DNA from: Cognatishimia activa
GTDB taxonomy: Bacteria > Pseudomonadota > Alphaproteobacteria > Rhodobacterales > Rhodobacteraceae
Direction of reading: 5' to 3'
DNA length: 64,000 nucleotides
NCBI RefSeq assembly: GCF_017798205.1
Contig: NZ_CP060010.1
Coordinates: 2,046,001 to 2,110,000 of the forward strand
Part shown: one piece after another, positions 25,778-36,189 of the stretch
Numbering within the stretch: position 1 is the stretch's first letter
Layout of the letters: each line of letters starts with the position of its first letter
Made by a program: the position numbers and the translations under genes
The notes under the pieces: generated by a model
What the model was told of the DNA's origin: nothing
The model's database searches: none
The model's input: the letters and a program-made list of their open reading frames with translations, nothing else

Positions 25778-27586
25778 ATGTCCCTGAATAGCACTCTGAA
25801 ATCGGTCACCGACCGCATTATCGCCCGCAGCGAAGAGACGCGCGGCACCTATTTGGAACGCATGTCGGCGGCGGCCAGCAAAGGGCCAAGCCGCGCGCAT
25901 CTGTCTTGCAGCGGGCAGGCCCACGCCTATGCGGGCGCGGGGCAAGACCAAGAGGCCTTGGCGACGAAATCTGCAGGCAATCTGGGGATCGTGACGTCTT
26001 ACAATGACATGCTGTCAGCCCACCAACCGTTTGAGCGCTATCCCGGTCTGATCCGTGACGCTGCGCGCGAAACCGGCGGCACTGCGCAGGTCGCAGGCGG
26101 CGTTCCGGCGATGTGTGACGGCGTCACTCAGGGCGAAGCGGGGATGGAGCTTAGCCTGTTTTCACGCGACGTGATCGCTATGGCGACAGGGGTGGCCTTG
26201 TCTCACAACACCTATGATGCCGCCGTTTATCTGGGCGTTTGCGACAAGATCGTCCCGGGCTTGGTGATCGGCGCGCAGGCCTTCGGGCATTTGCCGGGGG
26301 TGTTCATCCCAGCAGGCCCCATGACCTCTGGCATTGCCAATGACGACAAAGCCAAGGTGCGTCAGGAGTTCGCCAAAGGTGAATGTGGGCGGGATAAATT
26401 GATGGCGTCCGAAATGGCGGCCTATCATGGGCCGGGCACCTGCACCTTCTATGGCACTGCCAACACCAACCAAATGTTGATGGAGTTCATGGGGCTGCAT
26501 CTTCCGGGCACCAGCTTTGTGACGCCAAACACAGAACTGCGTGATGCACTGACCACAGAAAGCGCGCGTCGGGCATTGTCGCTGAGTGCGCTGGGCAACA
26601 GCTATACGCCGGTTTGCGAAGTCCTTGACGAGAAGGCCTTTGCCAACGGCATCGTTGGCCTCATGGCAACCGGAGGCTCCACGAACCTCTTGATCCACTT
26701 GCTTGCTATGGCGCGGGCAGGGGGCATCATTCTGGATTGGCAGGATTTTGCGGATCTGTCTGAGGTCGTTCCCCTCTTGGCGCGGGTTTACCCGAATGGT
26801 CTGGCAGACGTGAACCATTTCCACGCGGCAGGCGGTCTGGGCTTTTTGATCGGAGAGCTGCTTGCAGGCGGCCTTTTGCATCCGGACACCAAAACGGTCG
26901 CGGGCGAGGGGCTGGAGCACTACACCTCCGAGCCGTTCCTCTCAGACGACGGCCTCACGTGGCGCAAAGGCACGGCGACGTCACTCAACGAAGGGATTGT
27001 GCGCCCGCTGGACAAGCCTTTCCAAGAGAACGGCGGGCTGTCGCATTTGACCGGCAACCTTGGCACTGCGGTAATGAAGATCTCTGCCGTATCGCCCGAG
27101 CATCGCGTGACAGAAGCACCTGTGCGTGTGTTCCATGATCAGGACGATGTCAAAGCTGCCTTCAAGGCGGGCGAACTGACCGAAGACGTGATCATCGTGG
27201 TGCGTTTCCAAGGGCCGAAAGCCAACGGCATGCCCGAACTTCACAGTCTGACGCCATTGATGGCGATCATGCAGGGCCGTGGCCAAAAAGTTGCTTTGGT
27301 CACAGACGGCCGCATGTCTGGCGCGTCGGGCAAAGTACCAGCCGCGATCCACGTTAGCCCCGAGGCCTTGGATCAAGGTCCGATCGCCTATTTGCAGGAT
27401 GGCGATATCCTGCGGGTTGACGCCGTGGCCGGAGACCTTGAAATCCTCACCGAAGGCGTGCTGGATCGCGCGCCTGCGACGGCTGACCTCTCTGCCAATC
27501 AGGCGGGTGTGGGCCGCGAATTGTTCACAGCGTTCCGCGCCTCGGTTGGCTCTGCCGACACCGGCGCATCAGTATTCGGAGTTTAA
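25778..27586 (+). CDS. edd: Phosphogluconate dehydratase
   Basis: The 602-residue protein is a member of the IlvD/Edd dehydratases. The [4Fe-4S] cysteines lie in [27 protein letters not shown] and [16 protein letters not shown], and the substrate region has [18 protein letters not shown]. It dehydrates 6-phosphogluconate to 2-keto-3-deoxy-6-phosphogluconate (KDPG). It is the middle gene of zwf-edd-eda, with a GAGGAA ribosome binding site in the 21-base gap. Its length and motif spacing separate it from the true IlvD encoded at 28383. Confidence 0.95.
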   Translation: MSLNSTLKSVTDRIIARSEETRGTYLERMSAAASKGPSRAHLSCSGQAHAYAGAGQDQEALATKSAGNLGIVTSYNDMLSAHQPFERYPGLIRDAARETGGTAQVAGGVPAMCDGVTQGEAGMELSLFSRDVIAMATGVALSHNTYDAAVYLGVCDKIVPGLVIGAQAFGHLPGVFIPAGPMTSGIANDDKAKVRQEFAKGECGRDKLMASEMAAYHGPGTCTFYGTANTNQMLMEFMGLHLPGTSFVTPNTELRDALTTESARRALSLSALGNSYTPVCEVLDEKAFANGIVGLMATGGSTNLLIHLLAMARAGGIILDWQDFADLSEVVPLLARVYPNGLADVNHFHAAGGLGFLIGELLAGGLLHPDTKTVAGEGLEHYTSEPFLSDDGLTWRKGTATSLNEGIVRPLDKPFQENGGLSHLTGNLGTAVMKISAVSPEHRVTEAPVRVFHDQDDVKAAFKAGELTEDVIIVVRFQGPKANGMPELHSLTPLMAIMQGRGQKVALVTDGRMSGASGKVPAAIHVSPEALDQGPIAYLQDGDILRVDAVAGDLEILTEGVLDRAPATADLSANQAGVGRELFTAFRASVGSADTGASVFGV

Positions 27587-27589
27587 CCC

Positions 27590-28237
27590 ATGTCGATCAC
27601 CCCCCAAGAGGCCAGCCTGAAAGCTCGCGAAATCTGTGAGCTCGCGCCGATTGTCCCAGTTTTGGTCGTGCACGAGGTGGCCCATGCGCGCCCACTGGCT
27701 GAGGTTCTGGTTGCAGGCGGATTGCCTGCATTGGAAGTGACATTGCGTACGCCCGCAGCTTTGGACGTGATCTCAGAAATGGCGCAAGTAGAAGGCGGCG
27801 TTGTAGGTGCAGGCACCTTGCTGACGCCTGACGATGTCAAAGCCGCCAAGGATGCAGGCGCGCAGTTTGGCGTGTCACCGGGGGCAACGGACAAATTGCT
27901 CGATGCCGCAGAAGCCGAAGGTCTGCCCATTCTCGCCGGTGCGGCGACTGCCAGCGAAGCGATGGCACTGCTGGAACGCGGCTATTCCATGCTGAAGTTC
28001 TTCCCAGCCGAAGCCAGCGGCGGCGCACCCGCGCTGAAGTCTCTGGCCAGCCCGCTACCTCAGATTTCTTTCTGCCCAACCGGCGGCGTGAGCCCGTCAA
28101 ATGCGGAAAGCTATCTGTCGCTGCCAAATGTGGTCTGCGCAGGCGGCAGCTGGGTTGCGCCGAACGACCTGGTCAAAGAGGGGGATTGGGCCGGGATCGA
28201 AGCCCTTGCTCGCGAGGCCAGCCAGTTGCCTCGCTAA
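27590..28237 (+). CDS. eda: KDPG aldolase (2-keto-3-deoxy-6-phosphogluconate aldolase)
   Basis: The 215-residue class I aldolase keeps the catalytic Glu in LPALEVTLRTPAAL and the Schiff-base Lys in YSMLKFFPAEASGG. It cleaves KDPG to pyruvate and glyceraldehyde 3-phosphate, and family members often also act on 4-hydroxy-2-oxoglutarate. The gene starts 3 bases after the edd stop, so it is the last gene of the Entner-Doudoroff operon. No obvious terminator follows within the 145 bases before ilvD. Confidence 0.94.
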   Translation: MSITPQEASLKAREICELAPIVPVLVVHEVAHARPLAEVLVAGGLPALEVTLRTPAALDVISEMAQVEGGVVGAGTLLTPDDVKAAKDAGAQFGVSPGATDKLLDAAEAEGLPILAGAATASEAMALLERGYSMLKFFPAEASGGAPALKSLASPLPQISFCPTGGVSPSNAESYLSLPNVVCAGGSWVAPNDLVKEGDWAGIEALAREASQLPR

Positions 28238-28382
28238 AGCAAGGCTTCGCTGGTTAGAATCCTTTTTTGTCGCACAATTCTTGCGTTGATCTCGCAAGAA
28301 ATTGTCCCATATTGCTTGCAAATCCTGCCTGATAGTGGCACGCGATTGGACCAACCTGAAACGAGACCCAAAGAGTAGCGAT

Positions 28383-30230
28383 ATGCCTGATCTACGTTCC
28401 AAGACCACAACCTTTGGCCGCCGCATGGCCGCTGCCCGCGCGCTGTGGCGTGCAACCGGTATGCAAGATGGTGACTTTGGAAAGCCGATTGTGGCGATTG
28501 TGAACTCATTCACGGAATTCGTCCCCGGCCACGTCCACCTCAAAGACCTCGGCCAGTTGGTTGCGCGCGAAGTCGAGAAGGCAGGCGGTGTTGCCAAGGA
28601 AATGAACACCATCGCGGTCGATGACGGTATCGCCATGGGGCATGACGGCATGCTCTATTCCCTGCCATCCCGTGAAGTCATCGCGGACTCGGTGGAATAT
28701 ATGGCAAACGCTCATTGCGCCGACGCGCTGGTCTGCATCTCGAACTGTGACAAGATCACGCCGGGCATGCTGATGGCGACCATGCGCCTGAACATCCCGA
28801 CGATCTTTGTGTCTGGCGGCCCGATGGAAGCGGGTAAGACCATCCTGTCCGATGGTGAGCTGAAAACTGACCTCGTGACTGCCATCGTTGGTGCTGCTGA
28901 CGACAATCGCTCTGATGATGACGTTGCCAAGCTGGAACGCTCGTCTTGCCCAACCTGTGGCTCTTGCTCGGGCATGTTCACCGCGAACTCGATGAACTGT
29001 CTGGCCGAAGCGCTGGGCATGGCGCTGCCGGGCAACGGCTCTTTGCTGGCGACCCACTCCAAGCGGGAAGCCTTGTTCAAAGAAGCGGGCCACAAGATCG
29101 TCGAGCTCTGCGAACGTTGGTACAAACATGACGACGCATCGGCGCTGCCACGCGGCATCGCGACCTTTGATGCCTTTGAAAACGCCATGGCGCTGGATGT
29201 GGCGATGGGTGGCTCTACCAATACGGTTCTGCACCTCTTGGCGATTGCGCATGAGGCTGAAGTCGACTTCACCATGGCCGACATGGACCGCATCAGTCGC
29301 GAAATTCCGCATCTTTGTAAAGTCGCACCATCGCATCCGGATTACTACATGGAGGACGTGCACCGCGCAGGCGGCATCGCGCGGATCCTTGGTGCGCTGG
29401 ACCGCGAAGGTAAAATCCACCGTCATTGCTCCACCGTACACTCCAAAGACATCGGTGAGTTCATCGATAAATGGGACATCCTGCGCGACACCGCAGGCAA
29501 CGAGGCGCATGACCTATACATCGCAGCCCCCGGTGGTGTGCGTACCACGCAGGCATTCAGCCAGTCGCGCATGTATACAGAACTGGACACCGACACGGTC
29601 GATGGCTGCGTACGTGACTTCGAGCATGCTTACAGCGAGCAGGGCGGCCTTTGCGTGTTGTTCGGCAACCTGGCTGAGCAGGGCTGTATCGTAAAAACCG
29701 CGGGCGTCATCGAGTCCATGTATGAATACGAAGGCACAGCTAAGGTTTTTGAGTCCCAAGACGATGCGATGCACGGCATTCTGCGCGGCGAAGTTCAACC
29801 GCATTCGGTTGTTGTGATCCGTTATGAGGGCCCAAAGGGCGGGCCGGGCATGCAGGAAATGCTCTATCCAACCGCCTATCTGAAATCCAAAGGACTGGAC
29901 AAAACCTGTGCGCTGTTCACCGATGGCCGTTTCTCTGGCGGCTCAGCGGGTCTGTCTATCGGTCACGCCTCGCCAGAAGCTGCCGAAAAGGGCCTGATCG
30001 CGCTGGTTGAAGATGGAGACAAAATCGAGATCTCGATCTCCAAGCGCAGCATCAACCTGATGGTCAGCGAAGAGGAACTTGAACGTCGCCGTGCTGCACA
30101 CCCGCAAGCGGACAAGGCAGTTTGGAAAGCCGAGGGGCGCCCTCGCGCCGTGTCCAAGGCGCTGAAGGCCTATGCGGCGCATGTTGCGAACGCATCTCTG
30201 GGTGCAATCCGTGTGGTGGACGAGGATTGA
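28383..30230 (+). CDS. ilvD: Dihydroxy-acid dehydratase
   Basis: The start [20 protein letters not shown] at 28383 gives 615 residues, the standard IlvD length; the frame is open 27 codons upstream with unrelated sequence. Iron-sulfur and active-site segments are present as [24 protein letters not shown] and [17 protein letters not shown], with the catalytic [16 protein letters not shown] near residue 515. It converts dihydroxyisovalerate and dihydroxymethylvalerate to the 2-oxoacids of branched amino acid synthesis. 2-Oxoisovalerate is also the substrate of PanB encoded at 34376. A hairpin terminator follows the stop. Confidence 0.95.
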   Translation: MPDLRSKTTTFGRRMAAARALWRATGMQDGDFGKPIVAIVNSFTEFVPGHVHLKDLGQLVAREVEKAGGVAKEMNTIAVDDGIAMGHDGMLYSLPSREVIADSVEYMANAHCADALVCISNCDKITPGMLMATMRLNIPTIFVSGGPMEAGKTILSDGELKTDLVTAIVGAADDNRSDDDVAKLERSSCPTCGSCSGMFTANSMNCLAEALGMALPGNGSLLATHSKREALFKEAGHKIVELCERWYKHDDASALPRGIATFDAFENAMALDVAMGGSTNTVLHLLAIAHEAEVDFTMADMDRISREIPHLCKVAPSHPDYYMEDVHRAGGIARILGALDREGKIHRHCSTVHSKDIGEFIDKWDILRDTAGNEAHDLYIAAPGGVRTTQAFSQSRMYTELDTDTVDGCVRDFEHAYSEQGGLCVLFGNLAEQGCIVKTAGVIESMYEYEGTAKVFESQDDAMHGILRGEVQPHSVVVIRYEGPKGGPGMQEMLYPTAYLKSKGLDKTCALFTDGRFSGGSAGLSIGHASPEAAEKGLIALVEDGDKIEISISKRSINLMVSEEELERRRAAHPQADKAVWKAEGRPRAVSKALKAYAAHVANASLGAIRVVDED

Positions 30231-30254
30231 TCCTCGTCAAGCATCGTTAAGACA

Positions 30255-30284
30255 CAAAAAAGGGCGCTGAGGCGCCCTTATTTG
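30255..30284. terminator. Bidirectional terminator between ilvD and the DUF1127-like gene
   Basis: AAGGGCGC at 30260-30267 and GCGCCCTT at 30272-30279 form an 8-bp stem with a TGAG loop. An A-run precedes it and a T-rich stretch follows, so it can end transcription of ilvD from the left and of the convergent small gene from the right. Confidence 0.85.
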
Positions 30285-30303
30285 TTGGCCAATGTTGGTT
30301 GGC

Positions 30304-30528
30304 TTAGAAAGACATATAAGGCGCGAAAGCTTTGCGCACTTGGTCTTTGCGGTTCAATCCGCGTTGTGCCAGTTCTTCGTCAGTCAGGTTCAGGTGAAAA
30401 CGCTCAGCGCGATAGTCTGCAACTGCTTCGCCATGCGCGATGATCGCGTTGCCAAGTGCTACAAACGGCGCGGCCAGAGTGCCGAGAAATGTGGTCTGAG
30501 GACGAGCTGCTACGTCGATATTTGCCAT
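30304..30528 (-). CDS. DUF1127-like small protein
   Basis: The 74-residue protein has an alanine-rich helical N-terminus and a C-terminal YRAERFHLNLTDEELAQRGL segment that resembles the DUF1127 motif (conserved Leu-x-x-Arg/Gly-Leu helix) found in many small alphaproteobacterial proteins. Some DUF1127 proteins bind RNA and influence phosphate or carbon metabolism and sRNA turnover. A GGAG-type site precedes the ATG. It is convergent with ilvD, sharing the terminator. The family match is partial. Confidence 0.6.
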   Translation of the reverse strand: MANIDVAARPQTTFLGTLAAPFVALGNAIIAHGEAVADYRAERFHLNLTDEELAQRGLNRKDQVRKAFAPYMSF

Positions 30529-30778
30529 GGGACAAACTCCTTAAAGTTCAATGTCCCTCCCTGCCGCTCAATCTAGTCGCGCGGCTGTGGCACGACCACA
30601 TACATTCCGGCATAGCGCGCATTCTGATTTTGCATAGGTCGCTGCCTGCTTTTTGGGCATTGGCCTATCACCGTGGCAATTTGCGAACGCAGAGCTTTTT
30701 CAACGCAATGATTGCCATTTCGCACCGTGGCGCGCATTTTCCGCGCAACCTCGAATCAACTGTGCCCAAGGAGCCCTC

Positions 30779-31462
30779 ATGAGCTTTGATCGTTCCATCA
30801 AGATCGCCCCAAGTATCCTATCCGCTGATTTCGCCAATTTTGGCGCGGAAATCGAAGCCGTTGAGGCGCAGGGCGCGGATTGGATCCACGTCGACGTGAT
30901 GGACGGGCATTTCGTGCCGAACCTGACCTTTGGTCCGCCGCTTTGCGCAGCGATCCGCAAGCACATCAACACGGTCATGGATGTGCATCTGATGATCTCT
31001 CCGGTTGATCCTTATATTCAGGCTTTCGCGGATGCCGGTGCGGATGTCTTGACCGCGCATCTTGAGGCAGGCCCGCATATTCACCGCACGCTTCAGGCGA
31101 TCCGTGGGGCAGGGTGCAAGGCAGGGCTTGCGCTGAACCCCGGTACTGGGGTTGAGGACATCGATTATCTTTTGGATATGGTCGACCTGATCTGTGTGAT
31201 GACCGTAAACCCCGGATTTGGGGGGCAAAAATTCATCCACAGCCAGATCGATAAGGTCAAGAAACTGCGCGCCATGATCGGGGATCGTCCGATCCATATC
31301 GAAATCGATGGCGGCATCACGCCTGAAACTGCACCTTTGATGGCCGCTGCGGGGGCTGATGTGCTTGTGGCCGGGTCTGCGGTCTTCAAAGGTGGATCTG
31401 TTCAAAATCCAGCGCCCTATGGCGAGAATATTCGCGCGATTAAGGCGTCTGTGGCGTCGTAA
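30779..31462 (+). CDS. rpe: Ribulose-phosphate 3-epimerase
   Basis: The start at 30779 gives 227 residues and is preceded by AAGGAG; the frame extends 42 codons upstream but that sequence is not Rpe-like. Typical motifs are IAPSILSADFANFG at the N-terminus, VDVMDGHFVPNLTFGP with metal-binding residues, MTVNPGFGGQKF and EIDGGITPET. It interconverts ribulose 5-phosphate and xylulose 5-phosphate in the pentose phosphate pathway, in keeping with the nearby zwf. No terminator is obvious before the next gene, 155 bases downstream. Confidence 0.95.
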   Translation: MSFDRSIKIAPSILSADFANFGAEIEAVEAQGADWIHVDVMDGHFVPNLTFGPPLCAAIRKHINTVMDVHLMISPVDPYIQAFADAGADVLTAHLEAGPHIHRTLQAIRGAGCKAGLALNPGTGVEDIDYLLDMVDLICVMTVNPGFGGQKFIHSQIDKVKKLRAMIGDRPIHIEIDGGITPETAPLMAAAGADVLVAGSAVFKGGSVQNPAPYGENIRAIKASVAS

Positions 31463-31617
31463 CTGAGCTGTCGGAAAAGACATTCTGACAAAAAATACAA
31501 AAAATGTCTAAAAAGTCTTGATTCTGACTTTGCGCCGTGTATGTAGGATGTACGCGCGGCGCAGAGCTGAGTGATCGCAAGCGTCCGCGCAGCCTGATCA
31601 AAACAAAGGAATTCGAG

Positions 31618-32676
31618 ATGTATGAGGTAGATACCTCCAAGCCGGTCATGGTGACCGGCGCTACAGGATTTGTGGCTGGATGGTTGGTGAAAGGGTTGCT
31701 GGAAAGCGGCGCTACGATCCACGCGCCCGTACGCAATCCGGACAATATCGACAAACTGGCAAGCCTGAACAAAATTGCCGAGCGGACATCCGGCCAAATC
31801 AAGTTTTTCAAAGCAGACCTGATGACACCCGGATCCTATGCCGAGGCGATGGCCGGTTGTGGTGTCGTTTTTCACACAGCATCTCCCTTCACGAGCGCAG
31901 TCAAAGACCCTCAGAAAGAGTTGATCGCGCCCGCTGTCGAAGGCACGCGCAACGTTCTGAACACAGCGAATGCGACCGAAAGCGTGACGCGCGTGGTGGT
32001 CACGAGCTCTTGCGCCGCGATCTACACCGACGCCGCAGATTGTGCCGCCGCCCCGGGTGGTGTGTTGACAGAAGCCGTTTGGAACGAGACCGCTTCGCTG
32101 GAATATCAGCCGTATTCCTATTCCAAGACACTGGCCGAGAAAGCCGCCTGGGAGATCGCGGACGCGCAATCGCGCTGGAAGCTGGTTACCGTCAATCCAT
32201 GCTTGGTGATGGGGCCCGCGATCGGCGGCGTGCCGACCTCTGAGAGCTTTAACATCATGAAACAAGTGGGCGAGGGTGCCTTTAAGCGCGGTGCGCCGCG
32301 TTTGGGAACCGGCATCGTCGACGTGCGTGATCTAGCAGAGGCACATATGGCTGCGGGATTTGTGCCGTCGGCAGAGGGGCGTCACATTATTGCAGGTCAC
32401 AACACCGACCTCTTTGAAGTTTTGTCTCAACTCAAAGATCGTTTTGGTGCACGCTACGCGATCCCTAAGTCGACGCTGCCGAAATGGCTGGTGTGGCTGG
32501 TGGGTCCGTCGGTTGGGATGGACCGCAAGTTCGTCTCGCGGAACGTCAACGTGCGTTGGGAGGCGGACAATTCCAAAAGCAAGGCCGCTTTGGGCATGAC
32601 CTATCGCTCTTTGAAAGAGACGATGGAGGATATGTTCCAGCAGATGATTGACGCAGGCGCAATCAAAGCTGCCTAA
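31618..32676 (+). CDS. Extended SDR, dihydroflavonol reductase/aldehyde reductase-like
   Basis: The protein from ATG 31618 (AAAGGA upstream) has 352 residues. The N-terminal VMVTGATGFVAGWLVKGLL is the NAD(P)-binding motif of extended short-chain dehydrogenases, and YSYSKT is the catalytic YxxxK. VVFHTASPF and VNPCLVMGP are typical of the dihydroflavonol 4-reductase-like group, whose bacterial members reduce aldehydes or ketones of unknown identity. It appears monocistronic: a terminator follows and about 155 bases of AT-rich leader precede it. Confidence 0.85.
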   Translation: MYEVDTSKPVMVTGATGFVAGWLVKGLLESGATIHAPVRNPDNIDKLASLNKIAERTSGQIKFFKADLMTPGSYAEAMAGCGVVFHTASPFTSAVKDPQKELIAPAVEGTRNVLNTANATESVTRVVVTSSCAAIYTDAADCAAAPGGVLTEAVWNETASLEYQPYSYSKTLAEKAAWEIADAQSRWKLVTVNPCLVMGPAIGGVPTSESFNIMKQVGEGAFKRGAPRLGTGIVDVRDLAEAHMAAGFVPSAEGRHIIAGHNTDLFEVLSQLKDRFGARYAIPKSTLPKWLVWLVGPSVGMDRKFVSRNVNVRWEADNSKSKAALGMTYRSLKETMEDMFQQMIDAGAIKAA

Positions 32677-32682
32677 AACAGG

Positions 32683-32718
32683 AACGCCGCGCTCATTGTT
32701 GGGGTGCGGCGTTTTTCT
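32683..32718 (+). terminator. Rho-independent terminator after the SDR gene
   Basis: AACGCCGC at 32683-32690 pairs with GCGGCGTT at 32706-32713, giving an 8-bp stem followed by a T-run. It lies 6 bases after the SDR stop and also stands downstream of the convergent SH3-domain gene. Confidence 0.8.
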
Positions 32719-32733
32719 ATGCAAAATAGAGGG

Positions 32734-33291
32734 TTAGTCTCGGATTTCGTCTGCGCCAACACCCCAGATGTTGTCTTTGCGCACCCAGCCTTTGTAGCCG
32801 CCTGCCGCAATCCGGCACCAATCTTCTCCGCATTTCTGCAACTGCGCCACAACGCCCAATTCCAATTGTGCCACCATCGCGGTGTCAGGTTCGGCGCGCA
32901 TATTCAGCGGCAGCATATCTGCTGTTACAATCACTGTACGGCTGCCAGAAAGCAGTGAATAATGCACCCAGCCGCTAGCCCCGTCGATGTCCTGCACGCG
33001 ACGCCAGTGACCGTGCTCTGCGGTGACAACCAACGGCATATTCCGGCGCTTGAAGATCCAATCGATGCGGTGGGTCAAAGAAGGGCCCCGGCGCACGTTG
33101 GCCTTCGTTGCTTTCAGCGAAACATAGCGCGGCAAAGGCAGATTAGTGACCGGGCCACGGCGATATTCATGGTCGTCGTCATCAGCAAAGGCAGGCGCAA
33201 TCGCCAAGCCCATAGCCAAAGCCACTGCGCAAAGTCCCGATACCAGGTGCCGCCCGTAGGATCTCATCGCGGAATACATCCGTCTGCTCAT
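32734..33291 (-). CDS. SH3-domain periplasmic protein
   Basis: The 185-residue protein has a signal peptide (core GLCAVALAMGLAIAPAFA) followed by an acidic/His-rich DDDDHEYRRG stretch. Two bacterial SH3-like repeats follow: one with ATKANVRRGPSLTHRIDWIF and GWVHYSLLSG, and one with LNMRAEPDTAMVAQLELGVV and GWVRKDNIWGV. The two cysteines in CGEDWCRI may form a disulfide. Such SH3_4-type proteins usually bind cell-wall peptides or act in the envelope stress setting. The exact start is uncertain, since ATGs at codons 1, 5 and 9 all precede the signal peptide. Confidence 0.82.
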   Translation of the reverse strand: MSRRMYSAMRSYGRHLVSGLCAVALAMGLAIAPAFADDDDHEYRRGPVTNLPLPRYVSLKATKANVRRGPSLTHRIDWIFKRRNMPLVVTAEHGHWRRVQDIDGASGWVHYSLLSGSRTVIVTADMLPLNMRAEPDTAMVAQLELGVVAQLQKCGEDWCRIAAGGYKGWVRKDNIWGVGADEIRD

Positions 33292-33379
33292 AAAATTGCG
33301 CGAGGGTTCTTGTGCCTCGTCTCTCTGTCAGGCACTGTGCCATCAACGCTCTGATATTGAAAGAATTGAGAAGCCCCGC

Positions 33380-34372
33380 ATGTCAAAGCCGCCCCTGAGT
33401 GTTGTCGTTACGCGACGGTTGCCCCAAGAGGTTCAGTCGCGCATGTCGGAACTTTTCAACGTCACTTTGCGCGAAGACGACAGCCCGATGTCGCGCGAGG
33501 AATTGCAAGCCGCGATGCAAACAGCCGACGTGCTGGTGACCACTCTGACAGACCGGATCGATGCGCCTTTGATTGCCTCGGCAGGCAGTCAGTTGAAGTT
33601 AATTGCGAATTACGGCGCGGGCTTTGATCACATTGAGGTCGAAGAGGCGCATGAGCGTGGAATTATGGTCTCAAACACCCCCGGTGTTGTGACTGAGGAC
33701 ACGGCCGACATGACGATGGCGCTGATTTTGGCCGTGCGTCGGCGTATCCCCGAAGGTCTGGCCGTCATGCAGTCCAGCCCTGAAAATTGGGCCGGTTGGT
33801 CTCCGAACGCTTTGTTGGGTGGCCGGATCGCAGGGCGCAAGCTGGGTATCCTGGGAATGGGTCGGATCGGTCAGGCGGTGGCTCGGAGGGCAAAGGCCTT
33901 TGGCATGGAGGTTCACTACCACAACCGTCGCCGCCTGCATCCCGCCATCGAAGAAGAACATAGCGCGACCTATTGGGAAAGCCTTGATCAGATGGTGGCC
34001 CGCATGGACGTGCTCTCGATCAACTGTCCCCATACGCCCGCGACATTTCATCTGATGAACGCGCGGCGTTTGAAGCTGATGAAAGAAGACGCGGTGATCG
34101 TGAACACCTCACGTGGCGAAGTGATCGATCAGGCGGCGCTTGCGCGGGCTTTAAAATCGGGCGCCATCGCGGGGGCGGGGCTGGATGTCTATGAAGGCGG
34201 CGCGTCCGAATTCGAAGAGCTGCGCACGCTTGAGAATGTAGTCTTGCTGCCGCATATGGGCTCCGCGACGCATGAGGCGCGCGTCGAGATGGGGCAGAAA
34301 GTCATGTTGAATATCATGACGTTAGACCATGGCAATCGCCCGCCGGATCTTGTGATCCCCTCGATGCTGTAA
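33380..34372 (+). CDS. D-2-hydroxyacid dehydrogenase (glyoxylate/hydroxypyruvate reductase type)
   Basis: The start at 33380 gives 330 residues beginning MSKPPLSVVVTRRLP; an upstream TTG-initiated frame is not conserved-looking. The cofactor motif LGILGMGRIGQAVARRAKAF lies mid-protein, the catalytic Arg in NTSRGEV, Glu in LDVYEGG and His in LLPHMGSAT. The basic segment HNRRRLHP after the cofactor fold favours NADPH. The family reduces glyoxylate or hydroxypyruvate to glycolate or D-glycerate. Glycerate kinase is encoded at 15095, so D-glycerate metabolism could link the two, though they are far apart. Confidence 0.88.
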   Translation: MSKPPLSVVVTRRLPQEVQSRMSELFNVTLREDDSPMSREELQAAMQTADVLVTTLTDRIDAPLIASAGSQLKLIANYGAGFDHIEVEEAHERGIMVSNTPGVVTEDTADMTMALILAVRRRIPEGLAVMQSSPENWAGWSPNALLGGRIAGRKLGILGMGRIGQAVARRAKAFGMEVHYHNRRRLHPAIEEEHSATYWESLDQMVARMDVLSINCPHTPATFHLMNARRLKLMKEDAVIVNTSRGEVIDQAALARALKSGAIAGAGLDVYEGGASEFEELRTLENVVLLPHMGSATHEARVEMGQKVMLNIMTLDHGNRPPDLVIPSML

Positions 34373-34375
34373 GGC

Positions 34376-35185
34376 TTATTTGTAGACCTGATCCTCGCCG
34401 GGGAAGGCACGGGATTTGACCTCTTCGGCATAGGTCTTCACGGATTTCTCAATCGCTGGACCAAGGTCGCCATAGACTTTCACGAACTTCGGCGTCCATT
34501 CGTTCAAGCCCAGCATGTCCTCAAGCACAAGGATCTGCCCGTCGCATTCGGCCGAAGCTCCGATCCCAATCGTGGGGATCGCGATCTGTTTGGTGATCTT
34601 GGCGGCCAGAGGCTCGACCATTCCTTCCAGAACAACGGCAAAAGCACCCGCTTCAGCAACTGCACGCGCGTCTTCTTCGATGGCGGCCCAGCCGTCCTCG
34701 TCGCGGCCTTGCGTTTTGAAACCGCCCATGACGTTGCTGGACTGAGGCGTCAGGCCGATATGCGCCATCACCGGAATGCCACGTTCCACAAGGAAATGGA
34801 TCGTCTCGGCCATGCGTTTGCCACCCTCAAGCTTTACGGCTCCGCATTGGGTTTCTTTCATGATCTTGGCCGCGTTGCGGAAGGCCACACCGGGGCTTTC
34901 CTCATAGGTGCCGAAGGGCATGTCCACGACAATCAAAGCCTGCTGGGTGCCACGCACAACCGCTTTGCCATGCATGATCATTAGATCCAGAGGCACACCC
35001 ACCGTGCTTTCCATCCCATGCATCACCATGCCAAGGCTGTCGCCCACCAGAATGAAATCCGCGTATTTGTCGACGATGGCCGCCGTATGCGCGTGATAAG
35101 AGGTCAGTGAGACAATCGGCTCTCCGCCCTTCCGGCCCGCGATCTGAGGCACGGTTGTGCGACGAATTTTGGCTTGTTTGCTCAT
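34376..35185 (-). CDS. panB: 3-Methyl-2-oxobutanoate hydroxymethyltransferase
   Basis: The 269-residue protein has the ketopantoate hydroxymethyltransferase motifs: [14 protein letters not shown] near the N-terminus, [12 protein letters not shown] with metal-binding Asp, [15 protein letters not shown], and [19 protein letters not shown]. It makes ketopantoate from 2-oxoisovalerate and methylenetetrahydrofolate. Its ATG overlaps the panC stop in an ATGA arrangement, so the two pantothenate genes are coupled. It is convergent with the D-2-hydroxyacid dehydrogenase gene, 3 bases between stops. Confidence 0.95.
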   Translation of the reverse strand: MSKQAKIRRTTVPQIAGRKGGEPIVSLTSYHAHTAAIVDKYADFILVGDSLGMVMHGMESTVGVPLDLMIMHGKAVVRGTQQALIVVDMPFGTYEESPGVAFRNAAKIMKETQCGAVKLEGGKRMAETIHFLVERGIPVMAHIGLTPQSSNVMGGFKTQGRDEDGWAAIEEDARAVAEAGAFAVVLEGMVEPLAAKITKQIAIPTIGIGASAECDGQILVLEDMLGLNEWTPKFVKVYGDLGPAIEKSVKTYAEEVKSRAFPGEDQVYK

Positions 35186-36021
35186 AGCGTGATCACCCTT
35201 TGATCTAGCAAGAGGACGCCGCCGAATTCGACCGACAGCATGATGGCAATGGGGCCAGCATAGCCCGATTGAATGTCATTAAGCGTTTCCGCCTCTACAA
35301 TGTCCAGTCCACGCAGAGTGGCGCGGGGCTCTGTGGCGATGGTCTGGGAAATTGTCTCGCGCAATGTTTCAGGATCGGAGCTTTTAACCCGCTCAGCCGC
35401 ATCCAACGACTGGGACAGGATCAACGCAGCCACGCGATCCTCAGACGAAAGGCGCACATTGCGCGATGACATCGCCAGACCATCGGCCTCTCGCACGATA
35501 GGTACGCCGACGATCTCAATTGGAAAGGCCAGATCGCGCGTCATGCGTTTGATGACCTGCAGCTGTTGGTAATCTTTCTCACCAAAGCAGGCGATGTCGG
35601 GCTGTGTGAAATTGAACAGCCGCGCGACAACTGTCGTCACGCCGCGGAAATGGCCTGGGCGCACTTTGCCATGCAGCATGTTCGCCATGCGCGTGGTCTC
35701 GACAATGGTCTCGTCGCCCTCGGGATACACATCCGCCACCTCTGGGATCAGAACCACATCCACACCGGCGGCCTCTAGCATCGCCAGATCGCGCGCCTCA
35801 TCGCGAGGGTAGGCGTCAAGATCTGCGGCTTCCCCGAATTGTGTGGGATTCACAAAGATCGTCGTGACCACGCGATCCGCGCGTGATTTCGCCTCGGACA
35901 CCAGTGCCATATGCCCCTCGTGCAGAAACCCCATCGTTGGAACAAGTCCAATGGTTTCAGAGGCTTGGCGATACACCGCCAGCACGTCGCGACATTCTGC
36001 GACCGTTCTGCAAACCTGCAT
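35182..36021 (-). CDS. panC: Pantothenate synthetase
   Basis: The start at 36021 gives 279 residues and has AGGAGG 6 bases upstream; the open frame continues 32 codons further but without family similarity. Motifs are [15 protein letters not shown] (the HxGH-type nucleotide-binding site), [18 protein letters not shown] and MSSRNVRLS. It joins pantoate and beta-alanine using ATP. It lies upstream of and overlaps panB by four bases, making a panC-panB operon. Confidence 0.95.
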   Translation of the reverse strand: MQVCRTVAECRDVLAVYRQASETIGLVPTMGFLHEGHMALVSEAKSRADRVVTTIFVNPTQFGEAADLDAYPRDEARDLAMLEAAGVDVVLIPEVADVYPEGDETIVETTRMANMLHGKVRPGHFRGVTTVVARLFNFTQPDIACFGEKDYQQLQVIKRMTRDLAFPIEIVGVPIVREADGLAMSSRNVRLSSEDRVAALILSQSLDAAERVKSSDPETLRETISQTIATEPRATLRGLDIVEAETLNDIQSGYAGPIAIMLSVEFGGVLLLDQRVITL

Positions 36022-36189
36022 GGCACTCCTCCTGACCTGCGGTTCCTCGCGGTGTACCAAATCGCGCTGCGCTGCGGCAAGGGGCTTGTCGTCGGCACAT
36101 TGCGTCATCTGCCCCATTCTCGCCTCATTTCTGTGACATCCTAGAGTCGTGTGGGGGCCGAGCAGGCCTATTTATTTCGGAGACGTAAT

